Source: Actinomadura pelletieri DSM 43383 (GTDB taxonomy: Bacteria; Actinomycetota; Actinomycetes; Streptosporangiales; Streptosporangiaceae). Taken from it: 64,000 nucleotides of DNA. The stretch covers positions 558,001 through 622,000 of the forward strand of contig NZ_RBWU01000001.1 in assembly GCF_003634705.1 (NCBI RefSeq), in the 5' to 3' direction. Position numbers and translations under genes: made by a program. Below the pieces are notes generated by a model. The model worked only from the letters and a program-made list of their open reading frames with translations. It did not search any database and was not told the origin of the DNA. Every line of letters begins with the position of its first letter. Position 1 is the stretch's first letter. This document shows, one piece after another, positions 41,279-50,004 of the stretch.

Positions 41279-42894
41279 CCAACCCACCCGGCGCCGATTT
41301 CGTGCCGCCCGACCCGCGCACCACGACGAAACCATCGCCCGCCCCAAGACCGCCCGCGCCGCCGCGCCCTCCGGCCCCGCCGCCGACGAAACTGGGCCGG
41401 GCGATCGCGGACTGGAAGGCTCCCACCCTCCCGATGTCCCCGGCGCTCGTGGCGGGCGCGGCCATCGCCGGGGTGATCGGCGCGATCACACTCGGCCCGG
41501 CGCTGCGCAACGGACATATCGGCGTCGGCGTCCTCATCTCCGCTTCGGCCGTCGCGTACGTGTCGGGGGTGTCGGTCTGGTCGGCGGGACGTCTCATCCG
41601 TCCCGGACGCCTCAACCGCACCTGGTTCATGTTCGTGGCGCTCGCGCTGTGCCTCTCCGCGACGGCGGCGATCCGGGACGCGGAGTGGGTCGTCGTGCTC
41701 GCCCTCATGCTCTCCGTGGCGATGGGCTCCTATGCGGCGTCCGGTGGACGGTCCTGGGTGGAGGTCCTCGGCGGCGGCCTCGCGATCCTGCCCTCGACCT
41801 GCTGGATGCTGCCCTGGGCGGGACGCGGCGCGTACCGGGCGGTGACGTCCGGGCGGGGCACCGCATGGCCGATCATCCGGACGAGCCTGATCGCGGCCGG
41901 GCTGCTCGCCGTGTTCGGCGCGCTGTTCGTCGGCGCGGACGCCGCGTTCGGCAGCCTCGCCGCCGGACTCTTCCCGGAGGTTTCACCGGACTCCGTCGTC
42001 GCCTACGGATACACCGGCGCCTTGATCCTGCTGCTGGCGGCGTCGGCCGCGTTCCTCGGACAGGCACCCCCGCCACTGCGGATGCTGAACCCCGACCCGG
42101 CGAAACCGGCCGGACGCTGGTCATGGGTCGTGCCGATCGCCGCGCTCGACCTGCTGTTCCTGATGTTCTGCGCCATCCAGGCCCGCGTGTTCCTCGCCGA
42201 CGACAAGGACGAACTGCTCCGTTCCACCGGTCTCACCTACGCCGAGTACGCGCGGCAGGGCTTCTTCCAACTGGTCGCCGTGACGGTCCTCGTCCTGGCG
42301 GTCGTCGCCGTCGCCATGCGGTACGCGCCCTCTTCAAGCCGCCGCGACCGCGCCACCGTCCGTGCCCTCCTCGGACTCCTGTGCGCGCTCACCCTCGTCG
42401 TCGTCGGCGTCGCCCTGCGGCGCCTCTACCTGTACGAGGAGACGTTCGGCTGGACGCGCCTGCGCCTGTGGGTGCACGCGTTCGAACTGTGGCTCGGCGT
42501 CGTCATCATCCTGGTCGCGGTCGCCGGGGTCGTCCGAGGCCGCGTCACCTGGCTACCCCGCGCCGTCGCCGCCAGCGCCGCGGCCGCGATGATCGTCCTG
42601 GTGTCGATCAACCCGGACGGTTTCATCGCCGAACACAACGTCACCCGCTACAAGGAGACGGGCAAGATCGACGTCGCCTACCTACAAGAACTGTCCGCCG
42701 ACGCGGTCCCCGCCCTGAACCGTCTACCGGAACCCCGCCGAACCTGCGCCCTCCTCCTGATAGCCGCCGACCTGAGCGAGGACGAACCGTCCATGAGCGC
42801 CAACCTCGCCCGCTCCCGAGCCCGCAAACTCCTCGCCGACACTCCCACCATCACCACCACAGACTGCTACCCCATCTACCCCCACCGCCCCTGA
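41275..42894 (+). CDS. DUF4153/DUF4173 polytopic membrane protein
   Basis: The 539-residue protein has a proline-rich cytoplasmic N-terminus (about 1-45, PAPRPPAPPRPPAPPPT), about 11-12 spans, and the family segment TGLTYAEYARQGFFQLVAVT with LRLWVHAFELWLG. It ends in a soluble tail (about 455-539, YLQELSADAVPALNRLPEP). ATG 41275 overlaps the kinase stop (ATGA). DUF4173 proteins often sit beside two-component systems in actinobacteria; a role as sensor partner or envelope effector is inferred. Confidence 0.87.
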   Translation: MTNPPGADFVPPDPRTTTKPSPAPRPPAPPRPPAPPPTKLGRAIADWKAPTLPMSPALVAGAAIAGVIGAITLGPALRNGHIGVGVLISASAVAYVSGVSVWSAGRLIRPGRLNRTWFMFVALALCLSATAAIRDAEWVVVLALMLSVAMGSYAASGGRSWVEVLGGGLAILPSTCWMLPWAGRGAYRAVTSGRGTAWPIIRTSLIAAGLLAVFGALFVGADAAFGSLAAGLFPEVSPDSVVAYGYTGALILLLAASAAFLGQAPPPLRMLNPDPAKPAGRWSWVVPIAALDLLFLMFCAIQARVFLADDKDELLRSTGLTYAEYARQGFFQLVAVTVLVLAVVAVAMRYAPSSSRRDRATVRALLGLLCALTLVVVGVALRRLYLYEETFGWTRLRLWVHAFELWLGVVIILVAVAGVVRGRVTWLPRAVAASAAAAMIVLVSINPDGFIAEHNVTRYKETGKIDVAYLQELSADAVPALNRLPEPRRTCALLLIAADLSEDEPSMSANLARSRARKLLADTPTITTTDCYPIYPHRP

Positions 42895-42923
42895 CAATTT
42901 TCATCTCTCAGGGAGACGAGACG

Positions 42924-43331
42924 GTGACACAGCAGCACAGCCGGTGGGTGCTCGGCGCGGGGCGCGACAGTGCAGAGGTTCGGCCTGCCCTGTCGAGGCT
43001 CGAGTCGGGTGGACCCACACCGACCATGCTCGGCGCGGTGAACGTGAACGCCTCGGACTTCGCCCCGATCGCCGAGCAGGCGATCGAGAGCGCCACCCGA
43101 TGGTTGGCGGGCTACGCCAAGCAGATCGACGAGGGCGTGTTCCCGCCCGACGACGTCGCCATCGACCTGCACCGGGCCGAGATGGAACACGTCGTCGCCG
43201 AGAGCGAGGCCCTCGGTGTCAACGCCGAGCTGCCGATGTTCATGAGGGCCATGACCGATCGTGCGGTGGCTGCCGGGCACGGCGGCGAGAGTTACCCGGC
43301 GATGATCGAGCTGTTTCGTGTTCCTGGGTGA
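42924..43331 (+). pseudogene. Orphan C-terminal domain of an imine reductase-type NADP oxidoreductase
   Basis: The 135-residue reading matches only the C-terminal helical domain of imine reductases and related 6-phosphogluconate dehydrogenase-like enzymes: VNVNASDFAPIAEQAIESAT, LAGYAKQIDEGVFPPDDVAI, HVVAESEALGVNAELPMFM and AAGHGGESYPAMIELFRVPG. The first 45 residues are unlike the family and the whole NADP-binding Rossmann domain is absent. GTG 42924 has GGGAGACGAGACG upstream, so it might still be expressed. Most likely a gene remnant; a free-standing helical domain is the alternative. Confidence 0.72.
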
Positions 43332-43411
43332 TGGGGGCGCGGGCGACGCATTGGCTTCTGTGAGCTGGGTAACCCTAGGGGCTGACAGAGGTATCGACGG
43401 CTGGGTGTGAC

Positions 43412-43765
43412 ATGTTGAAGGTCGAGGACATTCGGGAGTGGCGCGGTCATCAGGTGATCGACGCGTCCGGGAGCAAGGTCGGCGAGATGGAGGCCGTCTA
43501 CGTCGACACCGGGACCGACCAGCCTTCGTTCATCACCATCAAGGTGGGTCTGCCGACCCGGCAGCGGCTGGTGTTCGCGCCGCTCGACGGGGCCACGGTG
43601 GGGCCGGGGCATGTTCGCGTCGCGCACGGGAAGCGGCAGATCAAGAGCGCTCCGTCGATCGGCACGGACGGCGAGTTGCTCGCCGGAGACGAGCGGGCGG
43701 TCTTCGACCACTACGACATGCCCTACCAGGCGGCCGCGGACGAACGCCGGCTCGCGCGTCGCTGA
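43412..43765 (+). CDS. PRC-barrel domain protein
   Basis: The 117-residue protein has a PRC-barrel fold (about 1-75, IREWRGHQVIDASGSKVGEM, AVYVDTGTDQPSFITIKVG, RLVFAPLDGATVGPGHVRVA) and a short helical tail (about 95-117, ERAVFDHYDMPYQAAADERR). Such stand-alone PRC-barrel proteins are common stress-related proteins in actinobacteria with no fixed biochemical role. ATG 43412 starts directly with the domain. A small membrane gene follows 11 bases later. Confidence 0.87.
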   Translation: MLKVEDIREWRGHQVIDASGSKVGEMEAVYVDTGTDQPSFITIKVGLPTRQRLVFAPLDGATVGPGHVRVAHGKRQIKSAPSIGTDGELLAGDERAVFDHYDMPYQAAADERRLARR

Positions 43766-43776
43766 GGAGACTCCAC

Positions 43777-43947
43777 GTGGCTTTGTTCTTGTTCCTTCTC
43801 CTGGTCGCGGTCGCGCTGGGAATCGTGGGCGTCGTCGTCGAGGGGCTGTTCTACCTGCTGGTGATCGGTGTGGTGGTGTTCCTGGCCGATCTCGTCCTGA
43901 GCGGAATGCGGATGGGGCGCCGGCGCGGTTCTCGTCCCGCGCGCTGA
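43777..43947 (+). CDS. 56-residue hydrophobic membrane protein
   Basis: The product is one or two close membrane spans (MALFLFLLLVAVALGIVGVV, EGLFYLLVIGVVVFLADLVL) and a basic tail GRRRGSRPAR. GTG 43777 has GAGGAGA six bases upstream. It resembles the small hydrophobic proteins often found in actinobacterial intergenic operons. It is probably co-transcribed with the PRC-barrel gene 11 bases upstream. Confidence 0.75.
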   Translation: MALFLFLLLVAVALGIVGVVVEGLFYLLVIGVVVFLADLVLSGMRMGRRRGSRPAR

Positions 43948-43967
43948 CGCCCCATCGGCTTGTTGTC

Positions 43968-44870
43968 CTATTGGTGGACGGCCCAGTGGTCATTGGCTCC
44001 CGCGCGGTCGAACTTCAACGCCGGGCACCCCCAGTCCTTCGGGTTCGGTTGGGCGGTGGGCTCCCACGGGGAGTCGACCGGGCTCGCCGGACGCCAGACC
44101 TCCTTCAGCCGGAGCCGAATGGAGCTGCTTTCGAACACGTCGTTCTTCGCCTCGCTGCAGAAGTAGGCGTTCCCCGAACTCGGGTCGTTGGTCGCGTAGA
44201 TCTCGAAGATGTCCCAGCCGTAGGTCGCATTGCTCTGGTCGCGGCCTGATTGGCGGTAGAAGAGGTCCCAGACCGCCGTCTTGTGGTTGTAGAGGTAGGC
44301 CGTCCACTCGTTGGTGGCGGCGTTCGTCTGGACAAGCTGGATGTTGTACGCCGGGCGGTCGTTCACCGGTTTCGTGTAGGTCTCGATGAACTCGTCGTCG
44401 ATCTTGAGCTCTCTCGCGGGGCCCTCATGGCCACACCAGTCCCAGGCCCACAGCCCGTTCCCCATCGTCAGGGAATAGACGGTGGTGACCTCCATGCAGG
44501 ACCCGGCCGCCTTGAGGGTCGGCGCGTAGGTGAAGTCCTCGTAGGAGGACACCCGATAGTTGGGGGCGACGCTTTGCGTGGCCATTATTCCGTCGTGCGT
44601 GTCGCCGGCGGGTTGGACGCCCCAGAACTCATGGATCTCGTCGCGTTGGAGGCGGGCGCGATGCAGTTCACGGAAACGCTTGGCGGCCAGACTGTTCCGC
44701 GCCCCGGGCGCGAAGGCATGGGCGCCCGCGACGACCCCGCCCTTCGGGGCGTTCGGATCCGGCGAGGCGGCGGTCCCGGGCCCCGAACCGGTGGCCGCGG
44801 CGGCGGCACCGGCGGAGGTGAATGTGGTGGCGATGAGAACGGCGCACGCGAACATGCTTCGACGTTTCAT
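43968..44870 (-). CDS. Secreted protein of unknown function
   Basis: The 300-residue protein has a signal peptide (MKRRSMFACAVLIATTFTSA, cleaved near AAA-ATG) and a mature domain rich in aromatic residues (VSSYEDFTYAPTLK, AWDWCGHEGPARELKIDDEF, TYGWDIFEIYATND) with four cysteines. The beta-rich, tryptophan-rich pattern suggests a glycan-binding or jelly-roll fold, but I recognise no family. ATG 44870 has AAGGAG eight bases upstream. Its upstream region carries the same GTCAAT...TTTTCAA motif as the DUF4360 genes 12 kb away, hinting at shared regulation. Confidence 0.78.
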   Translation of the reverse strand: MKRRSMFACAVLIATTFTSAGAAAAATGSGPGTAASPDPNAPKGGVVAGAHAFAPGARNSLAAKRFRELHRARLQRDEIHEFWGVQPAGDTHDGIMATQSVAPNYRVSSYEDFTYAPTLKAAGSCMEVTTVYSLTMGNGLWAWDWCGHEGPARELKIDDEFIETYTKPVNDRPAYNIQLVQTNAATNEWTAYLYNHKTAVWDLFYRQSGRDQSNATYGWDIFEIYATNDPSSGNAYFCSEAKNDVFESSSIRLRLKEVWRPASPVDSPWEPTAQPNPKDWGCPALKFDRAGANDHWAVHQ

Positions 44871-44980
44871 CACACGACTCCTTGCGACGCGGGGGCGGGG
44901 ACCTGTCGGCATACAGGTCGGACCGTCCAGAATTGGAGCTTTCATGCCGTCCACAAAGAATCCCGAAACGGCCCTCAACA

Positions 44981-45001
44981 GTCAATGAGCCATTTTTCAA
45001 A
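44981..45001 (-). promoter_or_regulatory. Promoter motif shared with DUF4360 genes
   Basis: Plus strand reads GTCAATGAGCCATTTTTCAA; on the minus strand this is TTGAAAAATGGCTCATTGAC, matching the elements upstream of DUF4360 paralogues 2 (32120-32140) and 3 (33167-33187). Confidence 0.5.
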
Positions 45002-45038
45002 CCGTTTCAAGGACGACTCGAATGTTTTTCAGTGGACG

Positions 45039-46568
45039 TCACTCCGGTGTCCGGCCGTCGTCCAGGGCCCTGGACACGGCACGATTCAGCGCGATCCGCC
45101 GCCTCCACAGGCCGATGCACGCGGCGGTCCACAGCAGGCCGAACTCGGCGACGAGCGCGATGCCGATGACGACGGCCCAGTCCATCCCGTCCCCCTCGTT
45201 CATGCTGGTCGGGGACATCAGGGTCAGCCGGCTCTCACCGGCCGGAGGGCGCGGAGCACGGGGCGCCTGCAACGGCGGCAGGACGACCGCGTCGGGCTGC
45301 GGCGCGGGCGGAAGGGGCGGCAGACTCGGTGCCGCGGGCTCGGGCGGCAGACTCGGCGCCGGAGGGAAATGCGGCGCCGGAAGCTCCGGGATCACTGCGT
45401 TTCCTGGGTCGTCTGGGCTCTCCGGAATTTCTGGGAATGGTTGGGCTTCATCTGGCTCATGCGTATCGGGTGCCATTCCTCCGTCCCCGCCGGACGGCAT
45501 CGGGCCCGCCGGGCATCCGCCGCCCCGGCACGGCCGAACAACGGAGGGTCTCGGGTTCGGTCTCGCCTGGCCGGGTGTCCGCGGCCTCGGACCGTCACCG
45601 CCCTGGCAAGCACCGCCCCTGCATGTCGTGCCGCCGCCCGGTCGGCGCGACGTCGGCTTGCGAGGTGAATCGCCGTCCATGCCGGACTTCGGCGAGCGGG
45701 TCTTGGGCTTTCCCGCGTGGCATGAGCGTCCGTCCGCGCCGCCCTTGCACGGTTTGCCGGAAGGTTTCCCGGCGGCGCTCGGCCTCACCGGCGAGGGCCG
45801 CACTGTGGACGGCTTCGCAGTCGGCGGTTTCACAGTGGGCGGTTTCACAGTGGGCGGTTTGGCCGTGGTGGGTTTGACCGTGGTGGGTTTGGCCGTGGTG
45901 GGTTTGGCCGTGGACGGCTTGGTTGTGGGCGGCTTGGTTGTGGGCGGCTTCTTCGTCGGCGGCTTTTCGGTTTTCGGTTTCCCCGAAGGTTTGCCGTGAG
46001 TGGTTGAAGCCGTCGGGCTCGGGCTGGACGGGTGGCTGCTCGGCTTGGTGACTCCGCCGGGTGTCGGCCTCGTCGTGCTGCTGGAGAAGTCGACGACGGC
46101 GCGGATCCAACGATGGGTCGCGTTGGCGGCGTCCGCCATGGCCAGGACGGTCAACGACTTCGCGGACGCATCCGACACCGCGGAACCCGGAATCCGGACG
46201 ATCGCCGTCCGTTCGACAGCGTCCGCGCCGACGTCACCGAGGTCGCACCTCACCCGGTCATCAGAACGGTCTCGCACACACTCGGACGAGTACTTCAACC
46301 AGGACAGCGGACGCTCAGCGGTGAGCCGCAACGCGACATCCCTGGCCGTTCCACCCTGGGCCCGCACCCGAACCGTGTAGCTCAGGGCGTAGTCCCGGCC
46401 GGTCGCCATGGCGCCGTCGGCTCTCATGTCCATCATCAACCGGACAGACGACGAACGTCCGGCCAGAAGGGCCGAGGCGCTCGGACCCGCCAGCGTCAAC
46501 GCCAGGCCGGTCAGTGCGCCGCCTACCGCGATCGCACGCCAAGGTCTTCTTCGGTGCCCTGTCGGCAT
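45039..46568 (-). CDS. Surface protein with KPxTx-repeat and proline-rich stalk
   Basis: The 509-residue protein has a signal peptide (WRAIAVGGALTGLALTLAG), a beta-sandwich domain (about 35-165, with two cysteines, SSECVRDRSDDRVRCDLGD), a stalk of about 11 five-residue KPxTx repeats (about 198-252), then Gly/Pro/Cys-rich low complexity (CKGGADGRSCHAG, CRGGACQGG, CRGGGCPAG) and a C-terminal membrane span (WAVVIGIALVAEFGLLWTA) with a basic tail. This is the plan of a wall-spanning, membrane-anchored surface protein. The repeated CxGGxC elements are unusual. Function is unknown. Confidence 0.8.
   Translation of the reverse strand: MPTGHRRRPWRAIAVGGALTGLALTLAGPSASALLAGRSSSVRLMMDMRADGAMATGRDYALSYTVRVRAQGGTARDVALRLTAERPLSWLKYSSECVRDRSDDRVRCDLGDVGADAVERTAIVRIPGSAVSDASAKSLTVLAMADAANATHRWIRAVVDFSSSTTRPTPGGVTKPSSHPSSPSPTASTTHGKPSGKPKTEKPPTKKPPTTKPPTTKPSTAKPTTAKPTTVKPTTAKPPTVKPPTVKPPTAKPSTVRPSPVRPSAAGKPSGKPCKGGADGRSCHAGKPKTRSPKSGMDGDSPRKPTSRRPGGGTTCRGGACQGGDGPRPRTPGQARPNPRPSVVRPCRGGGCPAGPMPSGGDGGMAPDTHEPDEAQPFPEIPESPDDPGNAVIPELPAPHFPPAPSLPPEPAAPSLPPLPPAPQPDAVVLPPLQAPRAPRPPAGESRLTLMSPTSMNEGDGMDWAVVIGIALVAEFGLLWTAACIGLWRRRIALNRAVSRALDDGRTPE
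45811..45975. repeat. 15-bp coding minisatellite
   Basis: Eleven exact 15-base units of the type GGTTTGGCCGTGGTG run in phase through the surface-protein gene and encode KPxTx pentapeptides. Two adjacent units at 45826 and 45841 are identical, as are 45856 and 45886, and 45916 and 45931, showing recent expansion. Confidence 0.9.
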
Positions 46569-46747
46569 CCGGTCCCCCTCGTCCCATACGGCTGCCGGGG
46601 GGCGGCGGCGTAGCGCCGGGCAACGACAGTTATTGCCAGGTCAACGCCACAAGTAACGTGCGTCACTCCACCAACCCACTTTTCTTTCACATAGCGAAAT
46701 CGCCCCTCCGTACACTCGGGGGTGTTCCGAGGGGGAAGGAGTCGGGG

Positions 46748-47494
46748 GTGGCGGAGGCGGTCCGCTCGCTGGAGCGTGCGTTCGACCTGCTCGAACATCT
46801 CGCGGACGCGGGGGGTGAGATGGCTCTGTCCGAGCTGACCGAGGTCTCCGGGCTGCCGATGCCGACGATCTACAGGCTGATGCGGACGCTGGTGAACAAG
46901 GGCTATGTGCGCCAGGAGCCGTCCAAGCGGTACGCCCTGGGTCCGCGCCTCGTCCGGCTCGGTGAGGGCGCCAGCCGCCTGCTGGGCACCTGGGCGCGCC
47001 CGGTCCTGGCCCGTCTCGTGGACGAGGCCGGCGAGACGGCCAACATGGCGGTGCTGGAAGGCGACGAGGCCGTGTACGTGGCGCAGGTGCCGTCCAAGCA
47101 CTCGATGCGGATGTTCACCGAAGTGGGACGGCGCGTCCAGCCCCACTGCACGGGTGTGGGCAAGGCGCTGCTGTCTCAGCTGTCCGACGAGAGGGTTCGC
47201 GACATCCTCGCCCGGACCGGGATGGAAGCGCACACCCCCAACACCCTCACCGACGCGGACGCCCTCCTGGCCGAACTGGCGCGCATCCGGGAGCAGGGCT
47301 ACGCCCTGGACGACGAGGAGCAGGAGATCGGGGTGCGTTGTGTGGCGGTGCCGCTGCGCGGCGCTCCGGCGCTGACCGCGCTGTCGGTGTCCGGCCCGTC
47401 CGGTCGCATGACGCGGGAGGCCGTCTCGAACGTCGTGCCCATCATGCGGGACGCCGCCGAACGCTTCACCCGGGAACTGGGCCCGAGCGCGTAA
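46748..47494 (+). CDS. IclR-family regulator (AllR-like)
   Basis: The 248-residue regulator has an N-terminal winged helix (AVRSLERAFDLLEHLADAGG, LSELTEVSGLPMPTIYRLM) and the IclR effector domain (DEAGETANMAVLEGDEAVYV, VGRRVQPHCTGVGKALLSQL, GYALDDEEQEIGVRCVAVPL). GTG 46748 has AAGGAG seven bases upstream. It resembles the allantoin/glyoxylate regulators of actinomycetes, but no such genes lie nearby; neighbours are the surface protein (divergent) and a DUF1232 gene (convergent, three bases between stops). Confidence 0.9.
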   Translation: MAEAVRSLERAFDLLEHLADAGGEMALSELTEVSGLPMPTIYRLMRTLVNKGYVRQEPSKRYALGPRLVRLGEGASRLLGTWARPVLARLVDEAGETANMAVLEGDEAVYVAQVPSKHSMRMFTEVGRRVQPHCTGVGKALLSQLSDERVRDILARTGMEAHTPNTLTDADALLAELARIREQGYALDDEEQEIGVRCVAVPLRGAPALTALSVSGPSGRMTREAVSNVVPIMRDAAERFTRELGPSA

Positions 47495-47497
47495 GGG

Positions 47498-47860
47498 TCA
47501 GTCGACGGGTTCGCCGACGAGGACCGTCGGGCGTCCACCACGCTCCCAGGCGACGAAGTCGCCCGCGGACTTGACGAGGATCGCGAGCATCCACAGCGCC
47601 AACCCGGTGTCGTCCACGATCCCGGCGACGGGAATCACGTCGGGGATGGCGTCGATCGGGGAGACGAGGTAGACGACGCTCAGGGAGAGCAGTCCGACCA
47701 TCTTGAAGGACAGCCCCTTGTACTGTCCGCGCATCACCGACTTGAGCATTCGGGGAACGGCTCGCACGCGCTCCCAGAACCCGGGTGCGGTGGGTTCCAA
47801 CGTCTCGGCGTAGATCTGCCAGGCCTGCCCCGCGGCGGCCGCGCTGCGCTTCCTGTCCAC
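47498..47860 (-). CDS. DUF1232 (YkvA-type) membrane protein
   Basis: The 120-residue protein contains the DUF1232 signature YLVSPIDAIPDVIPVAGIVDDTG split over two spans, preceded by a short amphipathic region. The family's role is unknown. GTG 47860 has GAGGA six bases upstream; the GTG at 47866 abuts it. It converges on iclR. Confidence 0.85.
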   Translation of the reverse strand: MDRKRSAAAAGQAWQIYAETLEPTAPGFWERVRAVPRMLKSVMRGQYKGLSFKMVGLLSLSVVYLVSPIDAIPDVIPVAGIVDDTGLALWMLAILVKSAGDFVAWERGGRPTVLVGEPVD

Positions 47861-48206
47861 GTGCACTCCTCAGCGGAACGATCGGGGGGCGCGCCCCCGC
47901 GACGCCCACGACTAACTACGACGCGATCAGTGCCGGAATTGTTCCCCGGGACCGGTCGAGAAACCCGTGTCACACGCGCCACGCGCATAACGGCACCGGA
48001 ACATTCGCATGACCTGGTGTTTCAGTGCTCTCTCGAATCCGGATGCGAGTTACCTCAGGTGAGTTCTTCATCACTCTCATGGGCGAGGTGCGGCGATTCG
48101 CGGCGTGTTGCCCCGCGTCCGCTGGAAGCATGGGCGGGCGGCAGGTGCCGCCTCCCCCCGCACGACCGGCATCGCCCGTCGAGCACCGCAGGAGCTGAGT
48201 ACCGAC
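47861..48206. other. Intergenic region without recognisable features
   Basis: About 346 bases between the divergent DUF1232 and hydrolase genes. It contains several frames open by chance but no start with a ribosome-binding site and no repeat or RNA signature I can name. Promoters for both genes should lie here. Confidence 0.4.
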
Positions 48207-49349
48207 ATGAGCGGCGACCACCATACGAACCACCCCGTCCACGGAACCGCGGCCGGGGACGCCTACATCGCGTTGCCCCCGACCGCCGTCGACGCGACCG
48301 CCAAGGGGTCCACCCGGCTGATCGTGGCGTGGCCCGGTTTCGATCCGCCCCGCACGGCGAGCGCGCTCGCCGCCGCCGTCCCGCTGACGGGCGTGCCGGT
48401 GTGGCGCGTCTACCTCGACCTGCCCGGCCACTCGCCCGGCGGGCTCGGCTCCGGCGCGATTCTGGAGACCGAGACCATCGAGACGTACTGCGCGGCGGTC
48501 GAGAACGCCGTGGAGCGCCTTCCGGCGGCGCTGGCGGACATCCGCCGCGATCTCGAACTCCCCGACGGTCCCGTCGCCCTGGCGGGCTTCAGCGTGGGCG
48601 GGGCCGCCGCCCTGCTGGCGGTGGCGCGCGGCGCCGTCCAGGTGTCCGCCCTCGCCCTGGTCACGCCGATCGTCTCGCCGTCACGGGCCGCGCGGGCCGT
48701 GGAGAAGCGTTCCGGCCGCGACCGGTCCTGGTCCGACTCCGCGACCACGCTCGCGGACGGCCTCGACCTCGGCTCGCTCGCCGAGGGCCTGGCCGGACGG
48801 AACGTGGCGACCCTGCTCATCGGCGGTGCCCAGGACCGGGTCGTCCCGGCCGGTGACATCACGTCCCTGCGCGACGCGCTGCGCCAGCACGGCACCGGTT
48901 CGGTCGAGTCGACGACGTTCCGCATGGGGCACGCGTTGGCGGCCGAGCCCGGCACCGAGGCCCGTCCTCCGATCACGGAGGCCGTGCGTGTGGACGGCGC
49001 CCTCACCGACTGGTTCCGGAACCGTCTTGCTCGATCCGTGCCCGTCCCTCCCGACAAGTCCCTGCCCGTCGCCGACACCCGCCCAGAGGACAGTGGCGTG
49101 AACGACGGGCCCGACGAAGTCGACCTGGACCGGACTCACCCGGACGGCTTCGACCGCTGGCTGAACGTCGAGCCACCACCCGCTGACGCGAGACCGGCAC
49201 TGCCCGACGACCTACGGTCGGCGAACGCCCCGCTCGGCGCCGACGGCGACGGCACGTGGTCGACCGGTACGCAGGACGTCCCCTCCGCACCCCAGGATCC
49301 GACGCCGCACTCGACGGCGATCGTGAGTGCGGGCGAGCAGCCCCGATGA
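48207..49349 (+). CDS. Alpha/beta hydrolase with long disordered C-terminus
   Basis: The 380-residue protein has an alpha/beta-hydrolase core (about 30-270): nucleophile elbow GFSVGGAAAL, oxyanion region VAWPGFDPPR, LIGGAQDRVVPAGD holding the acidic residue, and RMGHAL with the likely catalytic histidine. Residues 280-380 are acidic, proline-rich and probably disordered (DDGPDEVDLDRTHP-like runs). ATG 48207 starts it. No neighbour hints at a substrate. Confidence 0.82.
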   Translation: MSGDHHTNHPVHGTAAGDAYIALPPTAVDATAKGSTRLIVAWPGFDPPRTASALAAAVPLTGVPVWRVYLDLPGHSPGGLGSGAILETETIETYCAAVENAVERLPAALADIRRDLELPDGPVALAGFSVGGAAALLAVARGAVQVSALALVTPIVSPSRAARAVEKRSGRDRSWSDSATTLADGLDLGSLAEGLAGRNVATLLIGGAQDRVVPAGDITSLRDALRQHGTGSVESTTFRMGHALAAEPGTEARPPITEAVRVDGALTDWFRNRLARSVPVPPDKSLPVADTRPEDSGVNDGPDEVDLDRTHPDGFDRWLNVEPPPADARPALPDDLRSANAPLGADGDGTWSTGTQDVPSAPQDPTPHSTAIVSAGEQPR

Positions 49350-49374
49350 GTCGGTTGCCGGACGTCCGGTCGCG

Positions 49375-50004
49375 TCAGCCCTTGGACAGGATCTCGTAAC
49401 GGACGGGGATCACGCCCGATCCAGTGCCGCCGACCTCCACCATCGCGGCCTTCGACAGGTCCAGGCAGCGACCGCCCGCGTACGGGCCACGGTCGTTGAT
49501 ACGGACGACGACGGAACGGTCGTTGTTCTGGTTGGTCACGCGGACCTTCGTGCCGAACGGCAGTGTCTTGTGCGCGGCCGTCAGTTCGCTCGGATTGAAG
49601 CGTTCACCGCTGGCGGTCATCTGCCCCTCCCAGTAGTAGGAGGCCTTGCAGGAGCCCGTGCTCACGACCTTCTGCGTCGGCGCGCTGCTCTCCTTCTTGG
49701 GCTTCGCCACGTGACCGGCGGCGACGTCCGCCTTCTTCTTCGGCGACTTCGTCTTCTTCTTCGTCGGGGAAGGCTCCGGCGAGCGGTTCCCGCCGCGGCT
49801 GGCGCGGGTGGGTTCCGTTCGCGGTTCGTCCCGCAGCGGTGTCGTGACCTGCGGCGCGGATTGTGCGGCGGACGCCGGTTTCGCGGGCGCGTTCCCGTCG
49901 ACGAGGGCGAACGCCCCCACCGCGAGGACGGCGACGGCCGCGCCGGAGACGATCAGGATGGTACGGAGGCGCGCTTGGAGAAGACGCCTGACAGGGCTAC
50001 CCAC
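49375..50004 (-). CDS. RlpA-like exported double-psi beta-barrel protein
   Basis: The 209-residue protein has an N-terminal membrane/signal segment (TILIVSGAAVAVLAVGAFAL), a Lys/Pro/Ser linker (about 70-110, KKKTKSPKKKADVAAG), and a C-terminal RlpA-like double-psi barrel (about 115-209): CKASYYWEGQMTASGERFNP, AHKTLPFGTKVRVTN, VVRINDRGPYAGGRCLDLSK with the conserved N-D-R-G-P and aspartate. Family members bind or cut denuded peptidoglycan glycans. GTG 50004 has AAAGGA seven bases upstream. A 16-bp palindrome lies about 310 bases upstream. Confidence 0.9.
   Translation of the reverse strand: MGSPVRRLLQARLRTILIVSGAAVAVLAVGAFALVDGNAPAKPASAAQSAPQVTTPLRDEPRTEPTRASRGGNRSPEPSPTKKKTKSPKKKADVAAGHVAKPKKESSAPTQKVVSTGSCKASYYWEGQMTASGERFNPSELTAAHKTLPFGTKVRVTNQNNDRSVVVRINDRGPYAGGRCLDLSKAAMVEVGGTGSGVIPVRYEILSKG

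Noticed and set aside
46748..47494. Calling the second IclR gene allR
   Set aside because: The protein resembles allantoin/glyoxylate regulators, but no allantoin genes are near, so a symbol is not justified.
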